Source: JBQTIP01 sp052388025 (GTDB taxonomy: Bacteria; Actinomycetota; UBA4738; HRBIN12). Taken from it: a stretch of DNA of 9,567 bases. The stretch covers positions 1 through 9,567 of the forward strand of contig JBQTIP010000329.1 in the NCBI GenBank assembly GCA_052388025.1, given 5' to 3'. The notes beneath the pieces are model-generated. The model ran no database searches. It saw nothing but the letters and a program-made list of their open reading frames with translations, and had not been told where the DNA came from. The translations under genes and the position numbers were made by a program. Position 1 is the stretch's first letter; each line of letters begins with the position of its first letter. This document shows positions 1-6,224 of this stretch, piece after piece.

Positions 1-132
1 GCGCTCGCCGCGTGGAACAAGCTCTGGGAGTGCCCCTCGGCCGTGACGCCGCAGCAGGCGAGGACGATCGCGTCGGGGTTCGTCGAGGCCTTCCGCGGAA
101 CGAGCAACGCGCCAGAGCCGCAGGCGGGCTGA
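1..132 (+). CDS. C-terminal end of an unidentified protein (5' end outside window)
   Basis: Frame 1 of the plus strand is open from the first base to a TGA at 130-132, giving 43 residues. Nearly every codon ends in G or C, as in the other genes here, which supports real coding. The tail reads ...WNKLWECPSAV, then TPQQARTIASGF, then VEAFRG, and ends in a Pro/Ala/Gly-rich stretch. I do not recognise the family; the part up to VEAFRG could form amphipathic helices. It is the only plus-strand gene seen and runs convergently into the SpoIID-family gene, with 4 bases between the two stop codons. No terminator hairpin separates them, so the transcripts may overlap. The true start and full length lie to the left of the window. 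Confidence 0.55.
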   Translation, partial: ALAAWNKLWECPSAVTPQQARTIASGFVEAFRGTSNAPEPQAG

Positions 133-136
133 TCGG

Positions 137-1663
137 CTAAGACTGCGAGCAGCTGCCCGACGGCGTGCATGTGACGGTGCCGTGCTCGAAGGTGGCCGTA
201 GTGGAGCCGTTGGGCTTCGTCGTGACATCGGAGGTCGGGAACCCTAACGCGCCGCCGGGGCCGCCCTGCGCGAGGTAGAAGTCCAGGATCGCGCCCGACA
301 GCTCGTGGGCGCCGGCGCCCTCCCTGTAGTAGATCGTCGCCATCTTGAACTTCTGGCGGAGGCCGCTCGCGACGGCCGTCTGCTTCGACGTGGGGAGACC
401 GGGCGAGCAGTTCAGGTCGTCGTACTTCTCCCGGATCTGCCCCGTGACGCTCCGGTCGGCGTTGATCCACACCCGGTCGTCTCGGAGGCCGAGCCGCGAC
501 CGCAGCGTGATCCCGCTGATCGTGGCGCTGCCGTTCGCGCCCTCTACGGTCGCGGTGATGATCCGCCCCGAAACGCCCCTCTCGATGTCGGTGAAGTCGA
601 CCACGGTCCCGATGCCGAGACCGAGGTCCTTCGTGACCTCGTCGGCCGTCATGGAGACGGTCCACACGCTGCTGGTGTTGGCCGGCGTGTAATCGCCGGG
701 ATCGCACACCCCTCGCAGGTAAGGGATCGGGTTGCCGCCCCAAACGTTCTCGTTGTTCTCCGTGTAGCCGCCGCTCGAGGCAGAGTAGAACGACTGGACA
801 AGCTCGCCCTCGTGCTTGATGACCTCGTTCTTCGTGCCGTCCACCGCCCGGACCCATCGGTCGCCGTCCGTGCCCCCCTCCTTGTCCCAGCCGGCGTAGA
901 CCTGGTCGACGGCGCTCGCGTACAGGGCGCAGTTGCAGCCGCTGCGGTGCTGGCCGGCCTCGGCCTTGATGAAGGCGTACGAGCGGGCCGCGTCGGCCTG
1001 GGTCTTGAGCGCCTCCATCGGCCAGGAGCTGGGGACCTCGGCGATCCCGTAGAGGTACTCCTGCGGGTCCAGGACGATGATGAGGCGCAGCACGCAGCCG
1101 TCGGTGCAGCCGTACAGGTTGAGCTCGAGGTAGCCGCGGTTGTAGGTGTGCCCGCCCGACTCCGGCACCTTCACCCGGGCGCCCTGCTCCGCGTACACCG
1201 CGTAAAGATGCGAGTCGACGCCGCCCCAGAGCTGCCCCCCGACACGCTTGCCAGCGGCGTCGAGAACCCTGTACTGGGAGCCGGCGGCCCGGACGGTCCA
1301 GGTCTCTCCCTCCGGGATCGTCCCCACGAGGTCACCATTCACTTGATCGCCGACCAGGAGGTCGACGGGCCCCTCCTCCGCGATGAGGCGGATCTTCTTC
1401 TTGCCCTGGACGGGCCCGACGCGGAGGAATGCGGGCGGCGTGCCGTACTTGGCGATCTTGGTGCCGGAGAAGAAGTGGGTCAGGATCTCCTCGCGGTCCC
1501 AGCCTTCCTGCGCGAGGCCGTAGGCCCCCCACTGGGACATGCCGATGCCGTGGCCGTACCCGGACCCGTAGAAGGTGAACGAACCCTCCGCCCGGCCGGG
1601 GGCTGCGGGAGCGACCGCCATGACGGCGACCAGAACGAGGGTGAGGAAAAGCGTTCTTCGCAT
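137..1663 (-). CDS. Secreted SpoIID/LytB-domain protein with C-terminal LGFP repeats
   Basis: 508 residues, ATG start at 1663, TAG stop. Residues 1-26 form a signal peptide (MRRT, a hydrophobic run, then APGRAEG), so it is exported. The SpoIID N-terminal signature GSGYGHGIGMSQWGAYG lies at 33-49. The core around 197-230 contains LDPQEYLYGIAEVPSSWP followed by EALKTQADAARSYA; Glu209 sits where SpoIID has its catalytic Glu. SASSGGYTENNENVWGG at 294-310 is the second conserved block. Residues about 409-500 read as two LGFP repeats: GLPTS at 422-426 with GAGAHELSGAI at 449-459, then GALGFPTS at 471-478 with FEHGTVTC at 492-499. SpoIID is a peptidoglycan lytic transglycosylase in sporulating Firmicutes, and LytB is an amidase enhancer. 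LGFP repeats are thought to anchor actinobacterial proteins to the cell wall. The inferred job is wall remodelling or wall binding. It has eight cysteines (186, 190, 243, 245, 320, 419, 499, 505), unusual for the family. No Shine-Dalgarno precedes the ATG. Confidence 0.9.
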   Translation of the reverse strand: MRRTLFLTLVLVAVMAVAPAAPGRAEGSFTFYGSGYGHGIGMSQWGAYGLAQEGWDREEILTHFFSGTKIAKYGTPPAFLRVGPVQGKKKIRLIAEEGPVDLLVGDQVNGDLVGTIPEGETWTVRAAGSQYRVLDAAGKRVGGQLWGGVDSHLYAVYAEQGARVKVPESGGHTYNRGYLELNLYGCTDGCVLRLIIVLDPQEYLYGIAEVPSSWPMEALKTQADAARSYAFIKAEAGQHRSGCNCALYASAVDQVYAGWDKEGGTDGDRWVRAVDGTKNEVIKHEGELVQSFYSASSGGYTENNENVWGGNPIPYLRGVCDPGDYTPANTSSVWTVSMTADEVTKDLGLGIGTVVDFTDIERGVSGRIITATVEGANGSATISGITLRSRLGLRDDRVWINADRSVTGQIREKYDDLNCSPGLPTSKQTAVASGLRQKFKMATIYYREGAGAHELSGAILDFYLAQGGPGGALGFPTSDVTTKPNGSTTATFEHGTVTCTPSGSCSQS

Positions 1664-1690
1664 CTTTGGATGTGCGCGGGCGGAGCCGGC

Positions 1691-1699
1691 ACCCTAACA
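1691..1699 (-). promoter_or_regulatory. Candidate extended -10 promoter for the SpoIID-family gene
   Basis: In the 60-base gap between the nucleotidylyltransferase stop and the SpoIID-family ATG, the minus strand reads TGTTAGGGT. This is an extended -10 of the form TGnTAnnnT, ending 27 bases before the ATG. No convincing -35 hexamer is visible. A 7-base direct repeat (CGGCACC on the plus strand at 1687-1693 and 1703-1709) flanks it with a 16-base period. The same type of element appears in two other gaps of this window. Confidence 0.4.
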
Positions 1700-1723
1700 C
1701 ATCGGCACCGCGGGCCGGAGGAT

Positions 1724-2743
1724 TTACCCGGTGGGGACCGCTTCCTGGCCCGCCGACACTCGCGCGCCCTCGATCACGGCACCCGGGGGGACGCGCGCGC
1801 TCTCGGCCAGGGCACTCCCGGTCACGGTGGCGCCCGGCCCCACCTCCGAGGCCGGGCCGAGGATCGAGCCGACCACCCGGGCTCCGGCTCCCACGACCGC
1901 CCGCTCGTGAAGGACGGAGTCGTCGATCTCCGCGGCCTCAGCCACCGTCGCGCCGGGGCCGACGACCACCCATCGGCCGAGATGCGCCCGGAGGTCGACG
2001 GAGGCCGTCTCGTCCACGCAGGGCGCCGGGTACCGGCCCTGGCCGACGCGGCCCTCGAGCATGTCGAAGTGCGCCTGCAGGTACCTCTCGGGCGTGCCGA
2101 GGTCCAGCCAGTAGGCCGTCGACAGGAACCCATAGACCGGCCTTCCGGACTGGATGAGGGCGGGGAAGACCCGGCGCTCGATCGAGACGGCCTCGCCCGG
2201 CGGCCAGCCCAGGAGCGACTCCGGCTCCAGCACGTAGGTCCCCGCGTTGATGTCGCCGGGGACGGGCTCGTCCGGCTTCTCGCGAAACTCCCGGACCCGC
2301 CCGTCGGCAGCGGTCGCGACGAGCCCGAACGGGCGGGCGTCATCCACGTGCGTGAGCGCGATCGTGGCCGTCGCGCGCCGCTCCCGATGGAACGACACCA
2401 TCTCCGTGAGGTCGAGGTCGGTGAGGATGTCGCCGTTCACCACGAGGAAGGTGCCGTCGATGCGGTCGAGCGCGGTAACGACGGCGCCGGCCGTGCCGAG
2501 AGGCGCCTCCTCGGTGATCCATGTGATGCGCGGATCCCCGTGCCGCTCCTCGATGAACGAGCGGAACGACTCCTCCAGGTAGGACGACGACAGGATCACG
2601 TCGTGCACCCCATGGCGGGCAAGGTGGTCCAGCACGTGGTGCAGGGAGGGCCGGTTCAGGAGCGGCAAGAGGGGCTTCGGCATCGTCTCCGTCAGTGGGC
2701 GAAGCCGGGTCCCCTCGCCCCCAACCAGGACTACGGCCTTCAC
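1724..2743 (-). CDS. Sugar-1-phosphate nucleotidylyltransferase (mannose-1-P guanylyltransferase-like)
   Basis: 339 residues from a GTG at 2743; a GTG at 2761 would add six. I chose 2743 because MKAVVLVGGEGTRLRPLT is the family N-terminus, the GTG overlaps the upstream TGA as GTGA, and GGAGG lies five bases before it. It makes NDP-sugars from NTP and a sugar-1-phosphate in the cytoplasm. The nucleotide-binding loop GGEGTRLRPLT is at 8-18, Lys23 is in MPKPLLPL, PLGTAGAV is at 81-88, the metal-binding Asp105 is in VVNGD, EKPDEP is at 155-160, and NAGTYVLEPE at 166-175. YWLDLGTPERYLQAH (211-225) ends the Rossmann-like domain. Residues about 243-330 are degenerate hexapeptide repeats forming a left-handed beta-helix. 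This two-domain layout fits GDP-mannose pyrophosphorylase-like proteins, but glucose-1-phosphate thymidylyl- or uridylyl-transfer cannot be excluded. It is last in a glycan export unit, so it probably supplies the donor for the neighbouring glycosyltransferases. Confidence 0.88.
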   Translation of the reverse strand: MKAVVLVGGEGTRLRPLTETMPKPLLPLLNRPSLHHVLDHLARHGVHDVILSSSYLEESFRSFIEERHGDPRITWITEEAPLGTAGAVVTALDRIDGTFLVVNGDILTDLDLTEMVSFHRERRATATIALTHVDDARPFGLVATAADGRVREFREKPDEPVPGDINAGTYVLEPESLLGWPPGEAVSIERRVFPALIQSGRPVYGFLSTAYWLDLGTPERYLQAHFDMLEGRVGQGRYPAPCVDETASVDLRAHLGRWVVVGPGATVAEAAEIDDSVLHERAVVGAGARVVGSILGPASEVGPGATVTGSALAESARVPPGAVIEGARVSAGQEAVPTG

Positions 2744-3609
2744 ACAAACCTCCGCTGCCACACGGACACGAGCTCAGCGCGCAGGCGGAGCACGAGCCAG
2801 GCGAGCGGCAGGAGAGCGCGACGCCAGCCGCGCGCGTGATGCTTCTCGAAGTACAGGTACACGCTCTTCGAGTGCTGGAGGTTCGTCTTCCGAGAGCGGC
2901 CGATCGACACCCCTCCCTCGTGGACGATCTCGAGCTCCGGCGTGAACAGAACCGACCAACCGGCATTGCGAAGCCGCTTGAACAGATCCACCTCCTCCGC
3001 GTACAGGAAGAATCGCTCGTCGAAGAGGCCGATCTCGTCGAGCGCCTTGCGGCGCAGGAGCATGCACGAACCCGAGATCCAATCGACCTCCCGCTCCGAG
3101 CCGCGGTCCCAGTCGGCCATCCGATAGGCGCGCGAGAAGCGGTTGTTCGGGAGGAGCGGGCCGAGCAGCGCGTGGCCGGCCGCCGTGGCGAGCGAGGGAA
3201 CCTCCCGGCCCGTCGGGTAGAGCGTGCCGTCGGCGTTGCGGATGAGCGGCCCGACCGCCCCGGCCCCTGGTCGCTCCCGGGCGAGCTTCACGAAACCGCC
3301 GAGCGTCCCCGCCCAGATCTCGGCGTCCGGGTTGATCACCAGGATGAACGGGGCGGACGTCGCGCGGATGCCGATGTTCGCCCCGGCGCCGAACCCGCGG
3401 TTGACGGGGTTCTCGATCAGACCGATCTCCGGGTGCGCCGATACGGCCGCCCCCGCGCTGCCGTCCCGCGAGGCGTTGTCCACGACTACGACCTTGAGGG
3501 AAACGTCACCCGACGAAGCAAGCAGGGTTGCGACGCAACGCTCCAGGTACTCGCCGGCGTTGTAATTGACGATGACTACGGCCAGGTCGGCCGGCGCTGG
3601 ATCGGCCAT
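2740..3609 (-). CDS. Family 2 glycosyltransferase, rhamnosyltransferase (WbbL)-like
   Basis: 289 residues, ATG at 3609, one base after the TGA of the upstream small membrane protein. It is a GT-A-fold inverting enzyme, expected to add a sugar from an NDP donor to a lipid-linked acceptor at the inner face of the membrane. AVVIVNYNAGEYLERC at 10-25 is the typical GT2 start, VVVDNAS is at 41-47, NRGFGAGANIG at 70-80, and VINPDAE at 91-97 holds the DXD-like metal site (Asp95). DWISGSCMLLRRKAL (176-190) with FDERFFLYAEEVDL (196-209) forms the acceptor and catalytic-base region; the usual E-D-x-D-L appears as E-E-V-D-L. IVHEGGVS is at 228-235. The C-terminal 30 residues are rich in Arg and hydrophobic residues (LLPLAWLVLRLRAEL), suggesting membrane association. 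Its pattern matches WbbL-type rhamnosyltransferases, but the donor sugar cannot be read from sequence. Confidence 0.88.
   Translation of the reverse strand: MADPAPADLAVVIVNYNAGEYLERCVATLLASSGDVSLKVVVVDNASRDGSAGAAVSAHPEIGLIENPVNRGFGAGANIGIRATSAPFILVINPDAEIWAGTLGGFVKLARERPGAGAVGPLIRNADGTLYPTGREVPSLATAAGHALLGPLLPNNRFSRAYRMADWDRGSEREVDWISGSCMLLRRKALDEIGLFDERFFLYAEEVDLFKRLRNAGWSVLFTPELEIVHEGGVSIGRSRKTNLQHSKSVYLYFEKHHARGWRRALLPLAWLVLRLRAELVSVWQRRFV
2749..2753 (-). promoter_or_regulatory. Ribosome binding site fixing the GTG start at 2743
   Basis: GGAGG on the minus strand, five bases before GTG at 2743. It lies within the last codons of the upstream GT2 gene, and the GTG overlaps that gene's TGA as GTGA, so translation is probably coupled. 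It argues against the longer start at 2761. Confidence 0.7.
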
Positions 3610-3610
3610 C

Positions 3611-3982
3611 TCAGGTATGCGCCGTGCGCGAGATCAAGAAGATGCCGGCGACGATGAACGCGACGCCGCCCCACCGTAGCGCGCTCACCGGCTCGTCCAG
3701 CACGAAGTGGTCGAAGAGCAGGATCAACACGTAGGTGAGCGCCGCGAACGGGTAGGCGAACGAAAGCGACGTGCGCGACAACACCGCGAGCCACACCAGC
3801 GCGGAGACGCCGAAGAGCGCCAGGCCCGCCCATACGTAGGGCGTCACGGCGACCGCCTTCAGGGATCCGAGGCTGAGCTCGACCACTCCGGAGCGGGCCT
3901 TCACCTGGTTCATCCCGTGCTTCAGCGTCAGCTGGGCCACGGCGGCGAGCCCCACCGAGACGAGGATCATGGCGATCAACAT
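3611..3982 (-). CDS. Small four-helix transporter, ArnE/EamA-SMR-like
   Basis: 123 residues from ATG at 3982, the start I prefer. AAGGAA lies eight bases upstream, and the protein then begins directly in TM1 as in its family. Helices are at about 1-20, 47-68, 74-94 and 101-119. It resembles ArnE/ArnF, which flip undecaprenyl-phosphate-linked aminoarabinose: VWLAVL, then AYPFAAL near 77-83, DEPVSALRW at 96-104 and GGVAFIVAGIFLIS at 105-118. The TM1 Glu that EmrE-type drug/proton antiporters need is absent (LAAVAQLTLK), which argues against a multidrug exporter. Sitting between the ABC ATPase and a GT2 enzyme, it more likely moves a polyprenyl-linked monosaccharide to the outer face for glycan modification; that role is inference. 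An in-frame GTG at 4048 overlaps the ATPase TGA as GTGA and has GGAGG four bases upstream. It would add 22 hydrophilic residues, but several of those codons end in A, unlike the genes here. Confidence 0.75.
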   Translation of the reverse strand: MLIAMILVSVGLAAVAQLTLKHGMNQVKARSGVVELSLGSLKAVAVTPYVWAGLALFGVSALVWLAVLSRTSLSFAYPFAALTYVLILLFDHFVLDEPVSALRWGGVAFIVAGIFLISRTAHT

Positions 3983-3990
3983 GCTTCGGC

Positions 3991-3996
3991 TTCCTT
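3991..3996 (-). promoter_or_regulatory. Ribosome binding site of the ArnE-like gene
   Basis: AAGGAA on the minus strand, eight bases before the ATG at 3982. It supports the shorter start over the GTG at 4048, although that GTG has its own GGAGG. Confidence 0.5.
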
Positions 3997-4006
3997 TCCG
4001 TGTATG

Positions 4007-4025
4007 CGCGGCCGATGCGGCCGCG
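4007..4025 (-). terminator. Strong GC hairpin between the ABC ATPase and the ArnE-like gene
   Basis: A perfect 8-base-pair inverted repeat, CGCGGCCG-CAT-CGGCCGCG on the minus strand, with a three-base loop, placed 19 bases after the ATPase TGA. All stem pairs are G-C. No T run follows, so it is not a classical intrinsic terminator. High-GC bacteria often lack the U tract, so it may partly terminate transcription, or stabilise the wzm-wzt message and lower downstream expression. The next ribosome binding site begins about 10 bases beyond it. Confidence 0.4.
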
Positions 4026-4044
4026 TGCGCGTCGGCGAACCGGT

Positions 4045-5223
4045 TCACAGGTCCTCCACATCCACCTCGATCGGCACGGCTACGCGGGCGCGGCCCGCTT
4101 CCTGCTGCTGCACCTCGAACCAGTATCGCTGGGTCTGGACGTGATACAGCCGGCCTGATTCCCGCGACGAGAGCCCGACCGTCACCCAGTACTTTCCCGC
4201 CTCGACCGGAACGGAGCGGAGAGCGAACCGCACGCGCTTCTTGCCTTCGAAGCGGCCCAGGACGGCCCCGGATCGGGCCGTCGAGCCGTCACAGACCAGG
4301 TGGTTCCTCCAGTCGTACACGGCGAACGAGACGTCGAGGTCGTCGACCGCCTCGTTGGCCCTGACGTCGGTCTGGATCGTGAGCGCCTCGCCCGGCCGGA
4401 CCGAGCGGTCGGTCGAGCCGTCCTCGCGGATCAGCTCTACGGAGGCGATCTCGACCTCGCGGGTGCCCTCCTCGGGTATGAACGCGGGGTCGCGCCGCAG
4501 CAGCACGTAGCGGAGCTCCCGAACGACCTCGTCGGGGGCGCCTGTGGCGTGAACCCGACCGTGATGCAGCATGACCGCCCGGCCGCAGATCTCGCGGACC
4601 GTGTCGAGCGCGTGCGTGACCAGGACGATCGTCCGCCCGTCGCGCTGGAACTGCCGGACGCGGTCCAGGCATCTTGCCTGGAACCCCTCGTCGCCGACGG
4701 CGAGGACCTCGTCGATCAGGAGGATGTCGGGATCCACGTGAACGGCGACGGCGAACCCGAGCCGCACAAGCATGCCGGACGAGTAGAACTTCACCTGGTT
4801 GTCCATGAAGTCCTCAAGCTCGGCGAAGGCCACGATGTCGTCGTAGGCGCGGTTGGTCTGCTTCCGCGAGAGCCCGAGGAACGATGCGTTCAGGTAGACG
4901 TTCTCCCGGCCGGTCAGGTCGGGATGGAACCCGGCGCCTAGCTCGAGGAGGGCCGCTATCCGCCCGCGGGTCCGCACGGTCCCCGACGTGGGACGCAGGA
5001 TCCCGGCGATGACCTTGAGGAGGGTGGTCTTCCCCGACCCGTTGTGGCCGATGAGGCCGAGGGAGGTTCCCCCCTCCATCGTGAAGGCGACGTCGCGGAG
5101 GGCCCAGAAGTCCTCGGCACTGGTGCGCGACGAGATGAGCCGGGCCTTCAGCGATGTGGGCTTCTCGCGGTAGAGCCGGAACTTCTTGCTGATTCCGTCG
5201 ACCTCGATCGCCGGGAGCCCCAT
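4045..5223 (-). CDS. wzt: Polysaccharide ABC exporter ATPase with Wzt-type C-terminal domain
   Basis: 392 residues, ATG at 5223, with GAGGAG nine bases upstream and the permease stop three bases before it. It powers export of a lipid-linked glycan with the neighbouring permease, at the cytoplasmic face. The nucleotide-binding domain covers about 1-240: Walker A GHNGSGKTT at 59-67, a Q-loop region LELGAGFHPDLTGREN at 93-108 that is typical of Wzt/TagH ATPases, signature YSSGM at 147-151, Walker B DILLIDEVLAVGD at 166-178, and switch His204 in LVTHALDTV. Residues about 250-392 form a beta-rich extra domain (VEIASVELIREDG, FAVYDWRNHLVCDG, GKYWVTVGLSS, YWFEVQ) matching the Wzt C-terminal carbohydrate-binding domain. 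In E. coli O8/O9a Wzt this domain recognises the capped non-reducing end of the O-antigen. TagH-like teichoic acid exporters lack it, so this one more likely exports a capped glycan, though the capping enzyme is not in the window. Confidence 0.93.
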   Translation of the reverse strand: MGLPAIEVDGISKKFRLYREKPTSLKARLISSRTSAEDFWALRDVAFTMEGGTSLGLIGHNGSGKTTLLKVIAGILRPTSGTVRTRGRIAALLELGAGFHPDLTGRENVYLNASFLGLSRKQTNRAYDDIVAFAELEDFMDNQVKFYSSGMLVRLGFAVAVHVDPDILLIDEVLAVGDEGFQARCLDRVRQFQRDGRTIVLVTHALDTVREICGRAVMLHHGRVHATGAPDEVVRELRYVLLRRDPAFIPEEGTREVEIASVELIREDGSTDRSVRPGEALTIQTDVRANEAVDDLDVSFAVYDWRNHLVCDGSTARSGAVLGRFEGKKRVRFALRSVPVEAGKYWVTVGLSSRESGRLYHVQTQRYWFEVQQQEAGRARVAVPIEVDVEDL

Positions 5224-5226
5224 CGG

Positions 5227-6135
5227 CTACAGCTCCTCTGCGAAGTCGCCCGAGAGCCGGAAGAAGGTTCGCCAGGTCAGCCACAGAAGGAACACGGACA
5301 GCGCCGCGATCAACGTGAGGAGCAAGGCGAGCCAGCCGACGCTCACGTCGAGCAGGACCGGGCTCCCGGCGCCTTCGGGCCGCGCGATCCCGTAAAGCGC
5401 ACGCTGGAAGCCGGAGACGATCCCCGCCATCGGGTTCACCAGGTAAAGGTCGAACAGGTCGATGCCCAGGATCGCGTGCCCCTCGGCCCGATCCTGCACG
5501 AGCCACGCGGAGTACACGATCGGCGTCATCCAGAACCACACGAGGAGTCCCAGCGTCAGCAGGTGCTGGACGTCGCGGTAGCGGACGTTCATGGCGGAGA
5601 CCAGGAACGACATCGCGACCGTGAACACGAGGATCGCGAAGAACGCGAGCGGGAGGAGTGCGAGGCTCGCCGCATGGAAGTCGTAGCCGATCGCCACCAT
5701 GAAGACGATCAGCACGAGGCTCTGGAGCATGAAGTCGACGAGCGCGACACCGATGGAGGAGAGCGGGAGGATCTCCCGCGGGAAGTACACCTTCTTGACC
5801 AGGTTGGAGTTGTCGATGACCGAGCGGGCGGCCTGGGTCAGGGAGACGGAGAAAAGATTCCAAGCCAGCAACCCCGACAGCAGGAAGATCGGGAAGCTCG
5901 GTATCCCGTTGTCCAGCACGACGCTGAACACCAGGGTGAAGACGCCCAGGAACACCACCGGGTTGAGGATCGACCAGACCGCGCCGAGCACCGAGGCCGT
6001 GTACTTGACCTTCAGCTCCTTGCGGACGAGGTTCATGAGGATCTCGCGGTAGAGGGAGAGCTCGCGAAGGCGGGCCGCCACGCGCAGGCGCGGCGGCTCG
6101 GACGTGCGTTCGATGGTGTCGGCGGGTGCGGCCAT
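5227..6135 (-). CDS. wzm: Polysaccharide ABC exporter permease (ABC-2 type)
   Basis: 302 residues from ATG at 6135; a TTG at 6165 would add ten hydrophilic residues and neither has a clear Shine-Dalgarno, so the start is uncertain. It forms the membrane channel through which the ATPase drives a lipid-linked polysaccharide. The N-terminus is cytoplasmic with an amphipathic segment (LRELSLYREILMNLVRKELK, 23-42). Six membrane segments lie at about 54-74, 82-102, 124-150, 157-181, 191-211 and 266-288. Wzm/TagG-family marks are YTASVLGAVWSILNPV (45-60), NLVKKVYFPREILPLS (111-126), NVRYRDVQHLL (183-193), NPMAGIVSGFQRALYG (234-249) and the terminal FFRLSGDFAEEL (291-302). The length is within a few tens of residues of known Wzm/TagG permeases. 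The stop is three bases from the ATPase start, so the pair is surely co-transcribed. Confidence 0.92.
   Translation of the reverse strand: MAAPADTIERTSEPPRLRVAARLRELSLYREILMNLVRKELKVKYTASVLGAVWSILNPVVFLGVFTLVFSVVLDNGIPSFPIFLLSGLLAWNLFSVSLTQAARSVIDNSNLVKKVYFPREILPLSSIGVALVDFMLQSLVLIVFMVAIGYDFHAASLALLPLAFFAILVFTVAMSFLVSAMNVRYRDVQHLLTLGLLVWFWMTPIVYSAWLVQDRAEGHAILGIDLFDLYLVNPMAGIVSGFQRALYGIARPEGAGSPVLLDVSVGWLALLLTLIAALSVFLLWLTWRTFFRLSGDFAEEL
5233..5238 (-). promoter_or_regulatory. Ribosome binding site of the ABC ATPase
   Basis: GAGGAG on the minus strand, nine bases before the ATG at 5223 and embedded in the last codons of the permease gene. Confidence 0.6.
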
Positions 6136-6177
6136 GGTCGATACGGCGCTCGGTGGCTCGGGCAAGCGCCGAGGCCG

Positions 6178-6186
6178 AGTCTAGCA
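6178..6186 (-). promoter_or_regulatory. Candidate extended -10 promoter of the export operon
   Basis: TGCTAGACT on the minus strand, of the form TGnTAnnnT, in the 89-base gap before the permease. It ends 42 bases before the ATG at 6135 and 12 bases before the alternative TTG at 6165. No clear -35 is visible. An imperfect palindrome (GCAGGC-AC-GCCTTGC, plus-strand 6184-6198) overlaps its upstream edge and could be an operator, or a weak terminator of the preceding glycosyltransferase gene. Confidence 0.45.
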
Positions 6187-6224
6187 AGGCGTGCCTGCCA
6201 AGCAGCCGCGCCGGCCTATGTCAC

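Noticed and set aside
1687..1709. 7-base direct repeat CGGCACC around the SpoIID promoter candidate as an operator
   Set aside because: Short and GC-rich, so chance is a fair explanation; not listed as a site of its own.
2744..2761. Longer GTG start for the nucleotidylyltransferase
   Set aside because: The six extra residues precede the conserved family N-terminus, and the GGAGG with correct spacing points to the GTG at 2743.
305..2839. 844-codon open frame on the plus strand
   Set aside because: It runs antisense through the SpoIID-family and nucleotidylyltransferase genes, has Arg/Asp/Pro-rich composition without domains, and is explained by GC-rich third positions of the real genes on the other strand.
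2695..3657. 320-codon open frame on the plus strand
   Set aside because: Antisense shadow of the GT2 gene, which has intact family motifs.
4814..6187. 457-codon minus-strand frame across the ABC genes
   Set aside because: It is another frame of the clearly coding wzm and wzt genes, and its translation has no ABC motif and is rich in Arg, Pro and Gly.
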